Shown: positions 19,201 to 27,225 of the stretch, piece by piece
Position numbering within the stretch: position 1 is the stretch's first letter
Layout: the number at the start of each line of letters is the position of its first letter
From: Streptomyces albireticuli
GTDB lineage: Bacteria; Actinomycetota; Actinomycetes; Streptomycetales; Streptomycetaceae
Direction of reading: 5' to 3'
DNA length: 64,000 nt
NCBI RefSeq assembly: GCF_021228125.1
Contig: NZ_JAJQQS010000003.1
Location: 372,001-436,000 of the forward strand
Made by a program: the position numbers and the translations under genes
Notes under the pieces: model-generated
The model's database searches: none
The model's input: the letters and a program-made list of their open reading frames with translations, nothing else
Told to the model about the DNA's origin: nothing

Positions 19201-19615
19201 CACCGGCGTCCGCCTCCTCGGTCATCACGTGCCAGCTGACGCCGTGGACGGCCGCGCCCTCCAGGAGCGCCCAGGTGGTGGCGTGCATCCCGGCGTGCCG
19301 GGGCAGCGGCCCGTCGTGGAAGTTCACCGCCAGGCCGCGCGGCAGGTCCAGCACCCACCGGGGCAGCATGCGCAGGTTGGCGACGCTGAAGAGGTGGTCG
19401 AACGGCCCCGCGGAGAGCCGGTCCTCCAGATCCGGCCCGAAACCGAGGGCGGGCAGCCCCGCGCGCGAGGCCCAGTCGCGGACCCCGGGGTCGGCGGAGA
19501 CCACCCCGAGCACCCGGTGCCCCCGCTCCAGGAGCAGCTCCGCGCAGGAGGCCACCATGGCGTTCCCGCCGACCAGGAAGCAGCTGAAACGTCCTTGTCC
19601 GTCGCGCGCCGTCAT
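16214..19615 (-). CDS. NRPS loading protein: formyltransferase - adenylation - carrier
   Basis: A 1133-residue protein. Residues 1-190 are a methionyl-tRNA-formyltransferase-like N-formylation domain with the catalytic Asn98/His100 (VNFHDGPLP) and Asp136 (EEADAGDVL), followed by its OB-like C-terminal part. A linker of about 230 residues resembles the end of a condensation-type domain. The adenylation domain has FTSGSTGRPKG and YGPTETT, and the carrier domain GGDSLLLM. My reading of the specificity positions is D-I-L-A-L-G-L-I-W, close to the glycine code DILQLGLIW. An F-A-T loading module activating glycine is the oxazolomycin/conglobatin starter arrangement. ATG 19615 overlaps the preceding stop. 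Confidence 0.92.
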   Translation of the reverse strand: MTARDGQGRFSCFLVGGNAMVASCAELLLERGHRVLGVVSADPGVRDWASRAGLPALGFGPDLEDRLSAGPFDHLFSVANLRMLPRWVLDLPRGLAVNFHDGPLPRHAGMHATTWALLEGAAVHGVSWHVMTEEADAGDVLAHREVPVAPGETSATLNVACMEAGIDAFAGLADALASGEVRRRPQDLSRRTYHGRHDRPPGGGFLCWDRPAEELDAAVRARDFGPHANAFGTAKAVVGGAPVLVGGSAVLPVRSGSAPGTVLAVEGSGAVVVATAGRDLRLTRLTAPSGAPVSLALSPGDVLPVPDAALLEAAGRAEAASLRAEARLLRRLSFPAPADLPHRADGALVESEVPVPEGLRDPRRLLAALLAFLVRVGVTPGTDVRLRPPFPGTGHPVVDALYADWVPLRVPPLGGRPDGPEGHGPVPYDLWVRHPRLRAGARDLPVTLEIAEDGPLVPPPGTGLLIRLPARPGGPCRWLGPAGPLAGYAAAFLRALDRTPGADPARVPLGTEETRRATASWNATAAGLPLGTAVHRMVTRQARLRPDAPAVTCAGRTLGYGELDRLSSAFAGRLRGRGVGPGHRVGVYLDRSADLVVVLLGIMKSGAAYVPLDPLYPPTRVAAMVADAAPALLVTEERLAGALPATGAGVLVLDRERADAGADAPEDGAAVRPDTDAYVIFTSGSTGRPKGVRIGHRALANFVCAMARTPGFTTGDRLLAVTTLCFDIAGLELYVPLATGGQVEIAPADATADGFALRALLERSGPTVMQATPATWRMLLDAGWRGRPAAPLRMLCGGEALPPDLARELLALGGPLWNLYGPTETTIWSAAAEVLPGRPPLIGPPIANTRFHVLDGERRSLPPGVPGELYIGGDGVAAGYLDRPELTAERFVRVPDDPGTVYRTGDLVRQLPGGHLEFLGRADGQVKVRGYRVETGEVEAALRAHPAVSRAVVAVRDDRLVAYVVPRGVPATAGELRARLAAGLPGYMIPSVFVTLERIPLTDNGKTDRAALPAPAPPRPDPAAGSPDRSERLVAEVWREVLRLDGIGVEDNFFEVGGDSLLLMRVMARLRDHSPRPLTRVEMFMYPTVRSLARRLAPPDAPGPVPAGPEPPGPVRRGAGRPGLGELRRRRRG

Positions 19616-21180
19616 CCCAGCCCCAGCCCGGCCATGGCCCTGCGCAGCGCGGTCAGCCGCCCGGCGTGGCGGGCGTGGCTCGTCCCCGGCCGGGGGTCGA
19701 AGAAGTCCAGCCGGGCGCGGGCGACGATCTGGAGGTCTGTGTACTGCAACAGGCCCTCGGCGCCGTGCCGGTGGCCGACGCCGGAGTCCTTGCGGCCGCC
19801 CACGGGGGCGTCGTACGAGACGTAGGCGGTGCGGAAGCCCTCGTTGACGCTGACGGCGCCGACGCGGAGGCGGGCGGCGACCCTCGCCGCGTGCCGGGCG
19901 TCGCGGCTCCAGACGCTGCCGGTCAGCCCGTACGGCCCGGCGTCGGCGAGGGCGACCGCCTCGTCGTCGTCGTGGAACGGGCGGACCGAGACCACGGGAC
20001 CGAAGGTCTCCTCGTCGTGCGCGGCCATGCCGGGGACGACACCGGCCAGCACGGTGGGTTCGTGGAACAGCGGTCCGACGTCGGGGCGCGGGCGCCCGCC
20101 GTACAGCACCCGGGCGCCCTTGGCCACGGCCTGGTCGATGTGCGCGGTGACGCGCTCCAGCTGGGCGCGCGTGGTGAGCGAGCCCATGCCGGCGTCGAAG
20201 CCGAAGCCGGGGGAGAGGCGCAGGGCGGCGGTGTGCGCGAGGAAGCGGTCCAGGAAACGGTCGTGCAGCGACGCGTGGACCAGGATCCGCTCGGCCGACA
20301 TGCACAGCTGGCCGGCGCTGGTGAAGCAGGCCCGCACCGCACCGGCCGCGGCCCGCTCGACGTCGGCGTCGGCCAGCACCACCAGCGGGTTCTTGCCGCC
20401 GAGCTCCAGCATGCAGCCGATGAGCCGGCCGCCCGCCAGCCTGCCCAGCACCCGCCCGGAGGCGGTGGAGCCGGTGAACGCCAGGTGGTCGGCCCGCTCC
20501 AGCAGGGCCGGGCCGATGTCCTCGGGGTCGCCCACGACGATCTGCCAGACGTCACGCGGCAGGCCCGCCTCCCGGCACAGCTCCCGCGCCCACAGCGCGG
20601 TGCACGCGGCCTGCGTGTCCGCCTTGTGCACCACGGCGTTGCCCGCCAGCAGCGCGGGGACGACGTCGGTCATGACCAGGCTGAGGGGGTAGTTCCACGG
20701 GGTGACGACGGCCACCGCGCCCTTGGGGTGGCGCAGTTCGCGGACCGTGCTCACCAGCGGCAGGGCCCCGGCCCGGCGGCGCGGGGCGAGCAGGGCGGGG
20801 GCGCGCCGCGCGTGGTAGCGGCAGACCCCCGCCGCGTCGGCCACCTCCTCGAAGGCGTGGGCGCGGGCCTTGCCCGTCTCCCACTGGACGAGGTCGAGGG
20901 CCTCGCGCTGCCGGCCGAGCAGCAGGGCGTGCAGCCGGCCCAGGACCCGGGCCCGGTCGCGGGGCGTCCGCGCGGCCCAGGCGTGCCGCGCCGCGCGGGC
21001 GCGGTCGTACGCGCGGGAGACGTCGCCGGGCGTGGCGGAGGGCAGGCGGGCGATGACGTCGAGGGTGAACGGCGCCTGAGGGGCGAGTTCGGGGCCGCTG
21101 CCGGTCAGCGTCGCGGCCAGCCGCCCGGTGAGGGCGGACAGGGAGGGCGCGGGACTCGGGCCGCGCGTCACGGGTGTCAT
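19612..21180 (-). CDS. Aldehyde dehydrogenase (NAD(P)-dependent)
   Basis: A 522-residue ALDH superfamily enzyme, aldehyde to carboxylate. It has the substrate-channel motif TPWNYPLSL, the FTGSTASGR turn, Glu in LELGGKNP and the catalytic Cys in SAGQLCMSAERI, resembling succinate-semialdehyde dehydrogenases. It is coupled to the F-A-T gene by an ATGA overlap and follows the acyl-CoA ligase by 6 bp. It may process an aldehyde intermediate of the polyketide pathway; the substrate is not evident. Confidence 0.92.
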   Translation of the reverse strand: MTPVTRGPSPAPSLSALTGRLAATLTGSGPELAPQAPFTLDVIARLPSATPGDVSRAYDRARAARHAWAARTPRDRARVLGRLHALLLGRQREALDLVQWETGKARAHAFEEVADAAGVCRYHARRAPALLAPRRRAGALPLVSTVRELRHPKGAVAVVTPWNYPLSLVMTDVVPALLAGNAVVHKADTQAACTALWARELCREAGLPRDVWQIVVGDPEDIGPALLERADHLAFTGSTASGRVLGRLAGGRLIGCMLELGGKNPLVVLADADVERAAAGAVRACFTSAGQLCMSAERILVHASLHDRFLDRFLAHTAALRLSPGFGFDAGMGSLTTRAQLERVTAHIDQAVAKGARVLYGGRPRPDVGPLFHEPTVLAGVVPGMAAHDEETFGPVVSVRPFHDDDEAVALADAGPYGLTGSVWSRDARHAARVAARLRVGAVSVNEGFRTAYVSYDAPVGGRKDSGVGHRHGAEGLLQYTDLQIVARARLDFFDPRPGTSHARHAGRLTALRRAMAGLGLG

Positions 21181-21186
21181 GGGTCG

Positions 21187-23007
21187 TCAGTCCTCGAGGG
21201 GGGTCGCGCCGCCGCCGGCGTAGAGCGAGTCGATGAGCTCCCGGTAGTGCTCCTCGATGCGCCGGCGGCGCATCTTCAGCGTGGGCGTCACCAGCCCCGC
21301 CTCCGGCGTCCAGGTGTGGTCGAGGACGGCGAACCGCCGGATCCGCTCCGGCCGGGACAGCCGCCGGTTCCCGCGAGTGACCGCCTCCCGGACGCGCGCG
21401 TCGGCCTCGGGGCCGGGGGCGCCGTGGAGGGTGACGAGCGCGACGTTGTACGGGCGGCCGTCGCCGATCGCGCAGACCTGGTCGATCAGCGGCTCGCCGC
21501 CGGCCACGCACTCCTCGATCCGGACGGGCGCCATGTTCTTGCCGTACGCGCTGACGATCAGTTCCTTCTTGCGGCCGGTGACGCGCAGCGAGCCGTCGGC
21601 GCCGATCTCGCCGAGGTCCCCGGTGCGCAGCCAGCCCCCCTCGCCGAGCACGGCGGCGGTCTCCCGGGGCCGGCCGCGGTAGCCGCGCATGGTCAGGGGC
21701 CCGCGGACGAGGATCTCCCCGTCGGGCCCGGTGCGCAGCTCCACGCCGGGCAGCGGCGGCCCGATCCAGCCCGGCCGGTACCGGCCCGGTTCGGTCACGC
21801 ACGCGGCGGCGCACAGCTCGGTCATGCCCCAGATCTCGCCCGCCGGGAGCCCGAGCGCGTGCAGGAAGCGCATCGTCCGCATGTGCACGGGCGCGGCCCC
21901 GACATGGACGAACCGGACGGCGTCCAGGCCGAGCAGGGCGCGGACCGGGGCGAGCCGGGTGCCGTCCAGCCGGTCGTACTCGGCGCGGATCCGCTCCAGG
22001 CCGGCGGCTCCGTCCGGGGTCCCGGCGGGCTCCCCGTCCGGCCCGCCGTGGCCGTCGGCCAGGATGCCGCCCAGGTCCAGGGCCCGCAGGGCGCCCCGGC
22101 GGAAGTCCTCGGGGGCGCGGCCGAGTTCGTCGAGCAGCCGGGTGCGCAGCTTCTCCCAGACCCGGGGCACCGAGAACAGCCAGTGCGGGCGGACGTCCGG
22201 CAGGACGTCGAAGAGCCGTTCCGGTTCCGGGCAGCAGGTGACGTCGGCGCCCAGGGCCATGGGCAGGTAGTGGGAGCAGCAGCGCTCGGCGATGTGGGCC
22301 ATCGGCAGGTACGACACCAGCCGGCAGCCGGGATCCAGCGGCACCCGTTCCAGGAAGGCCCGCCCGGTGGCGCGGACCGCCGCGTGCGTGAGCTCCACGC
22401 CCTTGGGGCGACCGGTGGTGCCCGAGGTGTAGACGAGGGTGAGGACGTCGTCCGGGCGCGGGGCGCGCGGCGCCGGGGCACCCTCCGGGACCGGGGTGTC
22501 CAGGAGCTCCGCGAACGGACGCACCCCGGGGTCCGGGCCCGTCGCGCCGTCGACGACGACCAGGGCGACTAGCCCCGGGCAGCCGTGCAGCAGGGCGGTC
22601 GCCCGCTCCCGGCCCGCCTCGTCGCACACCAGCACGCTCATCCGCGAGTCGTCCACCAGGAAGCGCAGTTCCTCGTCGGCGGTGGTGGGGTACAGCGAGC
22701 AGGTCGTCACCCCGAGCGTCATGGCGGCCGCGTCGGCGACGTGGAACTCCGGGCGGTTGCCGAGCAGCAGGCCCAGGGTGTCCCCGGGGCGCAGGCCCAG
22801 CCGGGCCAGCCCGGCCGCGCAGCGCCGTGCCGCGGCCCGGTAGCGCGCCCAGGTGTACGGCTCCCGGCCGGGCGCGCGCAGGGCGGGGCGGTCGGCGAAG
22901 GCCCGGGCGGTCAGGTCGAAGGCGTGGTCGGCGGTGGGGGCGTCGAGCGCGCGCTGGAGATGGCCGGCGGGGGCGCCGGTGGCGGTGGCGTACGTCATCT
23001 CACCCAT
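21187..23007 (-). CDS. AMP-dependent long-chain acyl-CoA/acyl-ACP ligase
   Basis: A 606-residue adenylate-forming enzyme of the FadD15 type. P-loop VYTSGTTGRPKG, GMTELC region and the C-terminal TGDLGEIGADG and GRKKELIVSAYGKN hinge/lysine segment are visible. It activates a carboxylic acid as acyl-AMP and transfers it to CoA or a carrier protein. In this operon it could activate a fatty acid or a released chain. It overlaps the SDR start-side neighbour by 8 bp and is 6 bp from the next ALDH gene, so it is operonic. Confidence 0.92.
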   Translation of the reverse strand: MGEMTYATATGAPAGHLQRALDAPTADHAFDLTARAFADRPALRAPGREPYTWARYRAAARRCAAGLARLGLRPGDTLGLLLGNRPEFHVADAAAMTLGVTTCSLYPTTADEELRFLVDDSRMSVLVCDEAGRERATALLHGCPGLVALVVVDGATGPDPGVRPFAELLDTPVPEGAPAPRAPRPDDVLTLVYTSGTTGRPKGVELTHAAVRATGRAFLERVPLDPGCRLVSYLPMAHIAERCCSHYLPMALGADVTCCPEPERLFDVLPDVRPHWLFSVPRVWEKLRTRLLDELGRAPEDFRRGALRALDLGGILADGHGGPDGEPAGTPDGAAGLERIRAEYDRLDGTRLAPVRALLGLDAVRFVHVGAAPVHMRTMRFLHALGLPAGEIWGMTELCAAACVTEPGRYRPGWIGPPLPGVELRTGPDGEILVRGPLTMRGYRGRPRETAAVLGEGGWLRTGDLGEIGADGSLRVTGRKKELIVSAYGKNMAPVRIEECVAGGEPLIDQVCAIGDGRPYNVALVTLHGAPGPEADARVREAVTRGNRRLSRPERIRRFAVLDHTWTPEAGLVTPTLKMRRRRIEEHYRELIDSLYAGGGATPLED

Positions 23008-23884
23008 CAGGTCCGGTCGGATCGGTGCGGGAACGGTCGGTCGGCGGGGTGTGCGCGGCGGTACGGGCGGAGCGGGGGGACTCGGGCAGGTGGCGGTACT
23101 CCAGGGCGCCCAGCGCGAGCCGGACCCGGGGGGCGGCGACGCCGAGCAGCTCCCCCACGGTGCCGAGCCGGGTGGAGACCCGGGGGCGCCCGGTGACCAG
23201 CGCGGTGGCGATCATGCGTGCGGCCTGCCGGGGGTCGAGGGCGGGCAGCCGGGCGAAGGCCGTGGTGGGGGCGCTCATCCGGGTGCGCACCAGGGGCAGG
23301 TGGACGGTGCTGACCGCGACGCCCTCGCGTCTGAGCTCCGGTGCCAGGGACTGGCCGAAGGCTTCGAGGGCCGCCTTGGAGGGGTTGTAGGCAGTGAAGC
23401 GGGACATGCCCAACTGGAGCCCGATGGTGGTGACGTTGACGATGTGGCCGTGGCCGCGCTCCCGCATGCCGGGGAGCAGGCCCAGGGTGAGGTCCACCGC
23501 CCCGAAGTAGTTGACCGCCATGGTCCTGCGGTAGTCGTGCGGCCGGTCCGTGGCGTGCGCGGTGCCCCGGCGGATGGACCGTCCCGCGTTGTTGACCAGG
23601 ATGTCGACTCCGCCGAGGTCGGCGGTCAGCTTCTTCGTGAACGCCGTCACGTCCTCGTGGACGGTCAGGTCCAGCGGGGCGACGCGCACCGCCGCGGCGG
23701 TGTCCGGCACCTGCCGCGCGGTCTCCCGCAGTGCCTCCGGGTCCCGGCCCAGCAGGATCAGGTGGGCACCGGCCCCGCCGAGCAGGACGGCGAGCTGCCG
23801 TCCGATGGCGCCGGAGGCGCCGGTGACGAGGGTGCGGCGGCCGGCTACGCGGTGGGCGAGGCGGGTTCGGGTGAGGGTGGGCAT
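23000..23884 (-). CDS. Short-chain dehydrogenase/reductase
   Basis: A 294-residue classical SDR. Cofactor motif TGASGAIG, NNAG, and the catalytic YNPSK (Tyr-x3-Lys) with a Thr pair (NVTTIG) in the serine position. The C-terminal 40 residues are Arg/Thr/Pro-rich and probably disordered. It resembles fatty acyl reductases and 3-oxoacyl reductases and is the only ketoreductase-like enzyme in the operon, so it may serve as a trans-acting KR. It overlaps the acyl-CoA ligase gene. The palindromic repeat element lies just upstream. Confidence 0.9.
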   Translation of the reverse strand: MPTLTRTRLAHRVAGRRTLVTGASGAIGRQLAVLLGGAGAHLILLGRDPEALRETARQVPDTAAAVRVAPLDLTVHEDVTAFTKKLTADLGGVDILVNNAGRSIRRGTAHATDRPHDYRRTMAVNYFGAVDLTLGLLPGMRERGHGHIVNVTTIGLQLGMSRFTAYNPSKAALEAFGQSLAPELRREGVAVSTVHLPLVRTRMSAPTTAFARLPALDPRQAARMIATALVTGRPRVSTRLGTVGELLGVAAPRVRLALGALEYRHLPESPRSARTAAHTPPTDRSRTDPTGPDG

Positions 23885-23930
23885 GGCGGGTCCTTCGGGG
23901 TCGGTCCTGTGCGGCGGGTGGTTGCCGGGG

Positions 23931-24180
23931 GCGGGGTTTTCCCCTACCCGCCCCTTCCCGGAACCGGGTAGGTCCCCGGGCCCCCGTCCCGCGCTGACGC
24001 GCGGTGGCCTCAAACGCCGGCCGGGCTGGATTCCGCCCGGTTCCGGGCGACAACCCAGCCCGTCCGGAGGCACCTCCTGGGGGCACTCCAGCGGTAGCTG
24101 GGGGAGATGGCCGGGGGAGTTCGAGGAGCGGGGTCCGGGCGGAGCCCCGGATCGGGAAGGGGCGGGGCCGGGGAAATGCC
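23931..24180. repeat. Palindromic intergenic element, copy 1 (MITE-like)
   Basis: About 250 bp bounded by a long inverted repeat. The left end begins GCGGGGTTTTCCCC and continues into CCGCCCCTTCCC (23931-23959). The right end is GGGAAGGGGCGGGG and continues (24154-24180). The interior carries CCTCAAACGCCGG and CCAGCCCGTCCGG blocks. A second copy is at 32253-32416. It sits inside the biosynthetic operon between the SDR and the second ALDH. No coding capacity is seen. Similar sequences are, from memory, common between Streptomyces genes. Confidence 0.75.
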
Positions 24181-24192
24181 CGTGGTCGCGCG

Positions 24193-25770
24193 TCACTGCC
24201 CCGGTTTCGCCACCGACACCCCCTGCAGGTGCGACGTCCGCAGGATCGGATAGTTCAGCTCACCGAACGGTCCCCCGGTCCGCCCCGTCCCCCCGTGCGT
24301 CCCGAGGTACGGCGCGAACCCGATGTGGGATTCGTTGACCTTCAGCAGGCCCGCGTTGGTCACCCGGCGGACGAAGGCGTTGACGACCTTGTCGTCGCCG
24401 GACCACAGGGAATTGCGCAGCCCGTATTCGTTGGTGTTGACGAACGCGATGACGTCGTCCAGCAGTTCGCCGGACCCGTCCCGTTCGTCGGGGACGACGA
24501 CGGCCAGCAGCGGGAAGAACGTCTCCTCGCGCACGGCCCGGACGCCCCGCGCGCCGCGCAGCCCGTCGACGCGTACGACGGTGGGTTCGAGGAAGGCGCC
24601 GGTGAGCGACGGGTCGCCCGAGACGTCGACGCGCCGCCCGCCGCACAGCACCTGGCCGCCGTGCCGCCGGGCGTCGTCGAGGACCTCGTGGTAGCGGTCC
24701 ATCTTCAGCACCGGGCTCAGCAGCACGTCCGGGTCGCCGGGGTAGCCGGGGCGCAGGGAGCGGCAGCGGGCCACGAGGCGTTCCAGGAGGGCGTCGGCGA
24801 CGCCCGGGTGGACCACGGCGCACTTGGGCACCATGCAGATCTGCCCGGAGCCGTAGAAGCACTCGACCAGCGCTTCCGCGGCGCCGTCGAGGTCGGCGTC
24901 GTTCCACACCACCAGGGTGTCGTTGCCGGCCAGTTCCAGTACCGGCTTCTTGCCGTGCGCCACGCAGTCGTTGCCGAACTCCAGGCCGACGTCGCTGTCG
25001 CCGAAGAACATGATGTCGTCGACGTACGGGCTGGTCAGCCACTGCCGCAGCATGGGGCGGGTGGGGCCGGAGACGAGGTTGACCGTGCCGGGGGGCGCCC
25101 CGAGCTCGTCGAGGACGGGGACGACGAGCTCGCGGTAGAGGAACGCGACGCCCAGCGGCGCGGTGCGGGGCGCCTTGACCACCAGGGTGTTGCCCGCGCA
25201 GAGCGCGGACACGCCCAGGAAGGAGTTGGAGGCGGCCGCGTTCTGCGGGGGGTTGAGGCAGACCACCCCGTCGGGCTTGCGCATCAGGGTGAGGGTGCGG
25301 TGGGGGTCGTCGAAGCGCTGTTCCATCTGGCTTTGGCAGAAGGAGATGTTCTCCGAGCTGGTGCCCGTGAGCAGGCCCTGGATCTCCCACTCGGCCAGCC
25401 GGCGCGGGTGGCCCTCGGAGACGAGGACCGACACCAGCTCGTCGTGGCGTTCCCCGAGGACCGCGTGCAGCCGGGTGCCGACCCGCGCCCGGGTGTCCAG
25501 GTCGAAGGCGGCCCACTCCGCCTGGGCCCGGTGGGCGGCGAGCAGGGCGTCCGCCACGTCGTCCGGGGCGCTGAGGCCGACGCGCCCGACGATCCCGGCG
25601 GTGTCCTCCCGCGGGAGCTCGCCGCCCGCCCGCTCCAGGCGCCGCTTACGGGTGAAGGCGCCCCTGGGGTCGGTGAGGAAGGCACCGGCGTCCAGGCAGT
25701 ACGTCCAGCCCGGGCCGGGCCGGTCCCGGCCCGCGATGTACTGCGCGAAGGAGTACACGGCCGCCGTCAC
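24193..25770 (-). CDS. Aldehyde dehydrogenase-family protein, second copy
   Basis: A 525-residue ALDH homologue, divergent from the one at 19612-21180. Catalytic Cys in YGSGQICMVPK and Glu in LELAGND are in place; FFGDSDVGLEFG replaces the usual FTGS turn. The cofactor region NPPQNAAASNSFLG departs from PWNxP. It starts GTG 25770 overlapping the TrpB-like stop (GTGA). The extended N-terminal segment of about 60 residues is atypical. It may act on a thioester or an amino aldehyde; I cannot name the substrate. Confidence 0.88.
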   Translation of the reverse strand: MTAAVYSFAQYIAGRDRPGPGWTYCLDAGAFLTDPRGAFTRKRRLERAGGELPREDTAGIVGRVGLSAPDDVADALLAAHRAQAEWAAFDLDTRARVGTRLHAVLGERHDELVSVLVSEGHPRRLAEWEIQGLLTGTSSENISFCQSQMEQRFDDPHRTLTLMRKPDGVVCLNPPQNAAASNSFLGVSALCAGNTLVVKAPRTAPLGVAFLYRELVVPVLDELGAPPGTVNLVSGPTRPMLRQWLTSPYVDDIMFFGDSDVGLEFGNDCVAHGKKPVLELAGNDTLVVWNDADLDGAAEALVECFYGSGQICMVPKCAVVHPGVADALLERLVARCRSLRPGYPGDPDVLLSPVLKMDRYHEVLDDARRHGGQVLCGGRRVDVSGDPSLTGAFLEPTVVRVDGLRGARGVRAVREETFFPLLAVVVPDERDGSGELLDDVIAFVNTNEYGLRNSLWSGDDKVVNAFVRRVTNAGLLKVNESHIGFAPYLGTHGGTGRTGGPFGELNYPILRTSHLQGVSVAKPGQ

Positions 25771-27131
25771 CGCCCGCCCAGGCCGGCGAGGGCGGGGTCG
25801 CCCGCGGCGAGGCCGCACTCGTAGGGCTCGGCGTCCGCCATCTCCCCGGCGTTGAACGAGCCGTAGGCGCCCAGGTCGAGCAGGCCGTGGCCGCTGTAGC
25901 AGAAGACGATCACGGCGCGGCGGCGGGTGCGGCGGCACTCCTCGGCGAGCTCCATGGTGGCCCGGATGGCATGCGCGGTCTCGGGCGCGGGCAGCAGGCC
26001 GTGCAGGCGGGCGAAGAGCGAGCCGGCCTCGAAGACCTCCTTCTGTGCGTAGGCCCGGGAGTCCAGGATCCCTTCGTGGCGGGCGAGGCCGACGAGCGGT
26101 GCGGCGCCGTGGTAGCGCAGTCCGCCGGAGTGGATGGGCGGCGGGACGAATTCGTGGCCGAGGGTGTAGGTGCGGGCCATCGGGCCCAGGCCGCTGCCGT
26201 CGGCGAAGTCGTAGCGGTACTCGCCGGAGGTCAGGGTGGGGCAGGCGGCCGGTTCGGCGGCGAGGATGCCGATGTCCGCGCCGGCCAGCTTGTCGCCGAC
26301 GAAGGGGAAGGCGAACCCTCCCATGTTGCTGCCGCAGCCGACGGAGGCGACCAGGAAGTCCGGTTGCTTGCCCAGGTCCTCCAGCTGCTCGCGGGTCTCC
26401 AGGCCGACGACGGTCTGGTGGAGCAGGACGTGGTTGGCGAAGGCGCCCATGGAGAAGCGGTCGCCCGGGTTCAGCCGCACGGTCTCCAGGGCCTCGGTCA
26501 CCGCGGTGGCCTCGGAGCCCGGGTGGCCGGGGGTCTTCTCCAGCAGGGAGCGGCCGTACGCGGTGTGCGGGCCGGGGCTGGGCAGGACCCGCTGGCCGAA
26601 GGTCTCCATGAAGTCGCGCCGGTAGGGCTTGCCCTCGAAGCTGGCCCGGACCATGTAGACGAGGGCCTTCACGCCGAAGAGGCTGCACGCCATGGACAGG
26701 GCGCTGCCCCACTGGCCGGCGCCGGTGTCCGTGACGAGCCGGTCGATGCCCTCCAGCTTGGCGTAGTAGGCCTGGGCCAGCGCGGAGTTGAGCTTGTGCG
26801 AGCCCGAAGGGCTGGCGCCCTCGTACTTGAAGTAGATCTCCGCGGGGGTGTCCAGGTGACGTTCGAGGGCGTGCGCCCGGAACAGCGGTGTCGGCCGCCA
26901 CAGGCCGTACGCGGCGCGGACCTCCTCGGGGATGCCGATCCACCGCTCGGGGGACAGCTCCTGGGCGATCAGGGCCTTGGGGAGCAGCCGCTCCATGAAG
27001 TCCTGGCCGACCGGCTCCCGGGTGGCCGGGTCGAGGTAGTCGTCCGGTGCGCGGGGCAGATCGGGAAGCACGTTGTACCAGCGCTTCGGGATCTTCGAAA
27101 GCGGAAGATCGTGACGCTCCAGGGAGTTCAC
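25767..27131 (-). CDS. TrpB2-type PLP enzyme (tryptophan synthase beta-like)
   Basis: A 454-residue fold-type II PLP enzyme. The cofactor lysine is Lys113 in SPSGSHKLNSA, and a glycine loop VGCGSNMGG binds the phosphate. Length and the RPTPLFRAHALE motif are those of the TrpB2 branch, which works without an alpha subunit. No trpA or other trp gene is near, so primary tryptophan synthesis is unlikely. It may make or modify a beta-substituted amino acid for this pathway. GTG 27131 start with an AAGGAAG upstream; GTGA overlap with the next ALDH gene. Confidence 0.9.
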   Translation of the reverse strand: MNSLERHDLPLSKIPKRWYNVLPDLPRAPDDYLDPATREPVGQDFMERLLPKALIAQELSPERWIGIPEEVRAAYGLWRPTPLFRAHALERHLDTPAEIYFKYEGASPSGSHKLNSALAQAYYAKLEGIDRLVTDTGAGQWGSALSMACSLFGVKALVYMVRASFEGKPYRRDFMETFGQRVLPSPGPHTAYGRSLLEKTPGHPGSEATAVTEALETVRLNPGDRFSMGAFANHVLLHQTVVGLETREQLEDLGKQPDFLVASVGCGSNMGGFAFPFVGDKLAGADIGILAAEPAACPTLTSGEYRYDFADGSGLGPMARTYTLGHEFVPPPIHSGGLRYHGAAPLVGLARHEGILDSRAYAQKEVFEAGSLFARLHGLLPAPETAHAIRATMELAEECRRTRRRAVIVFCYSGHGLLDLGAYGSFNAGEMADAEPYECGLAAGDPALAGLGGR

Positions 27132-27225
27132 GGGGCTTTTCTTCCTTTCGTTATCTCGCGTGTCACGGATCGCGTGTCACGGTTCGCTTGTCACGGGCGT
27201 GGGTCCGGCTTCCGCCGTGCCCCGG

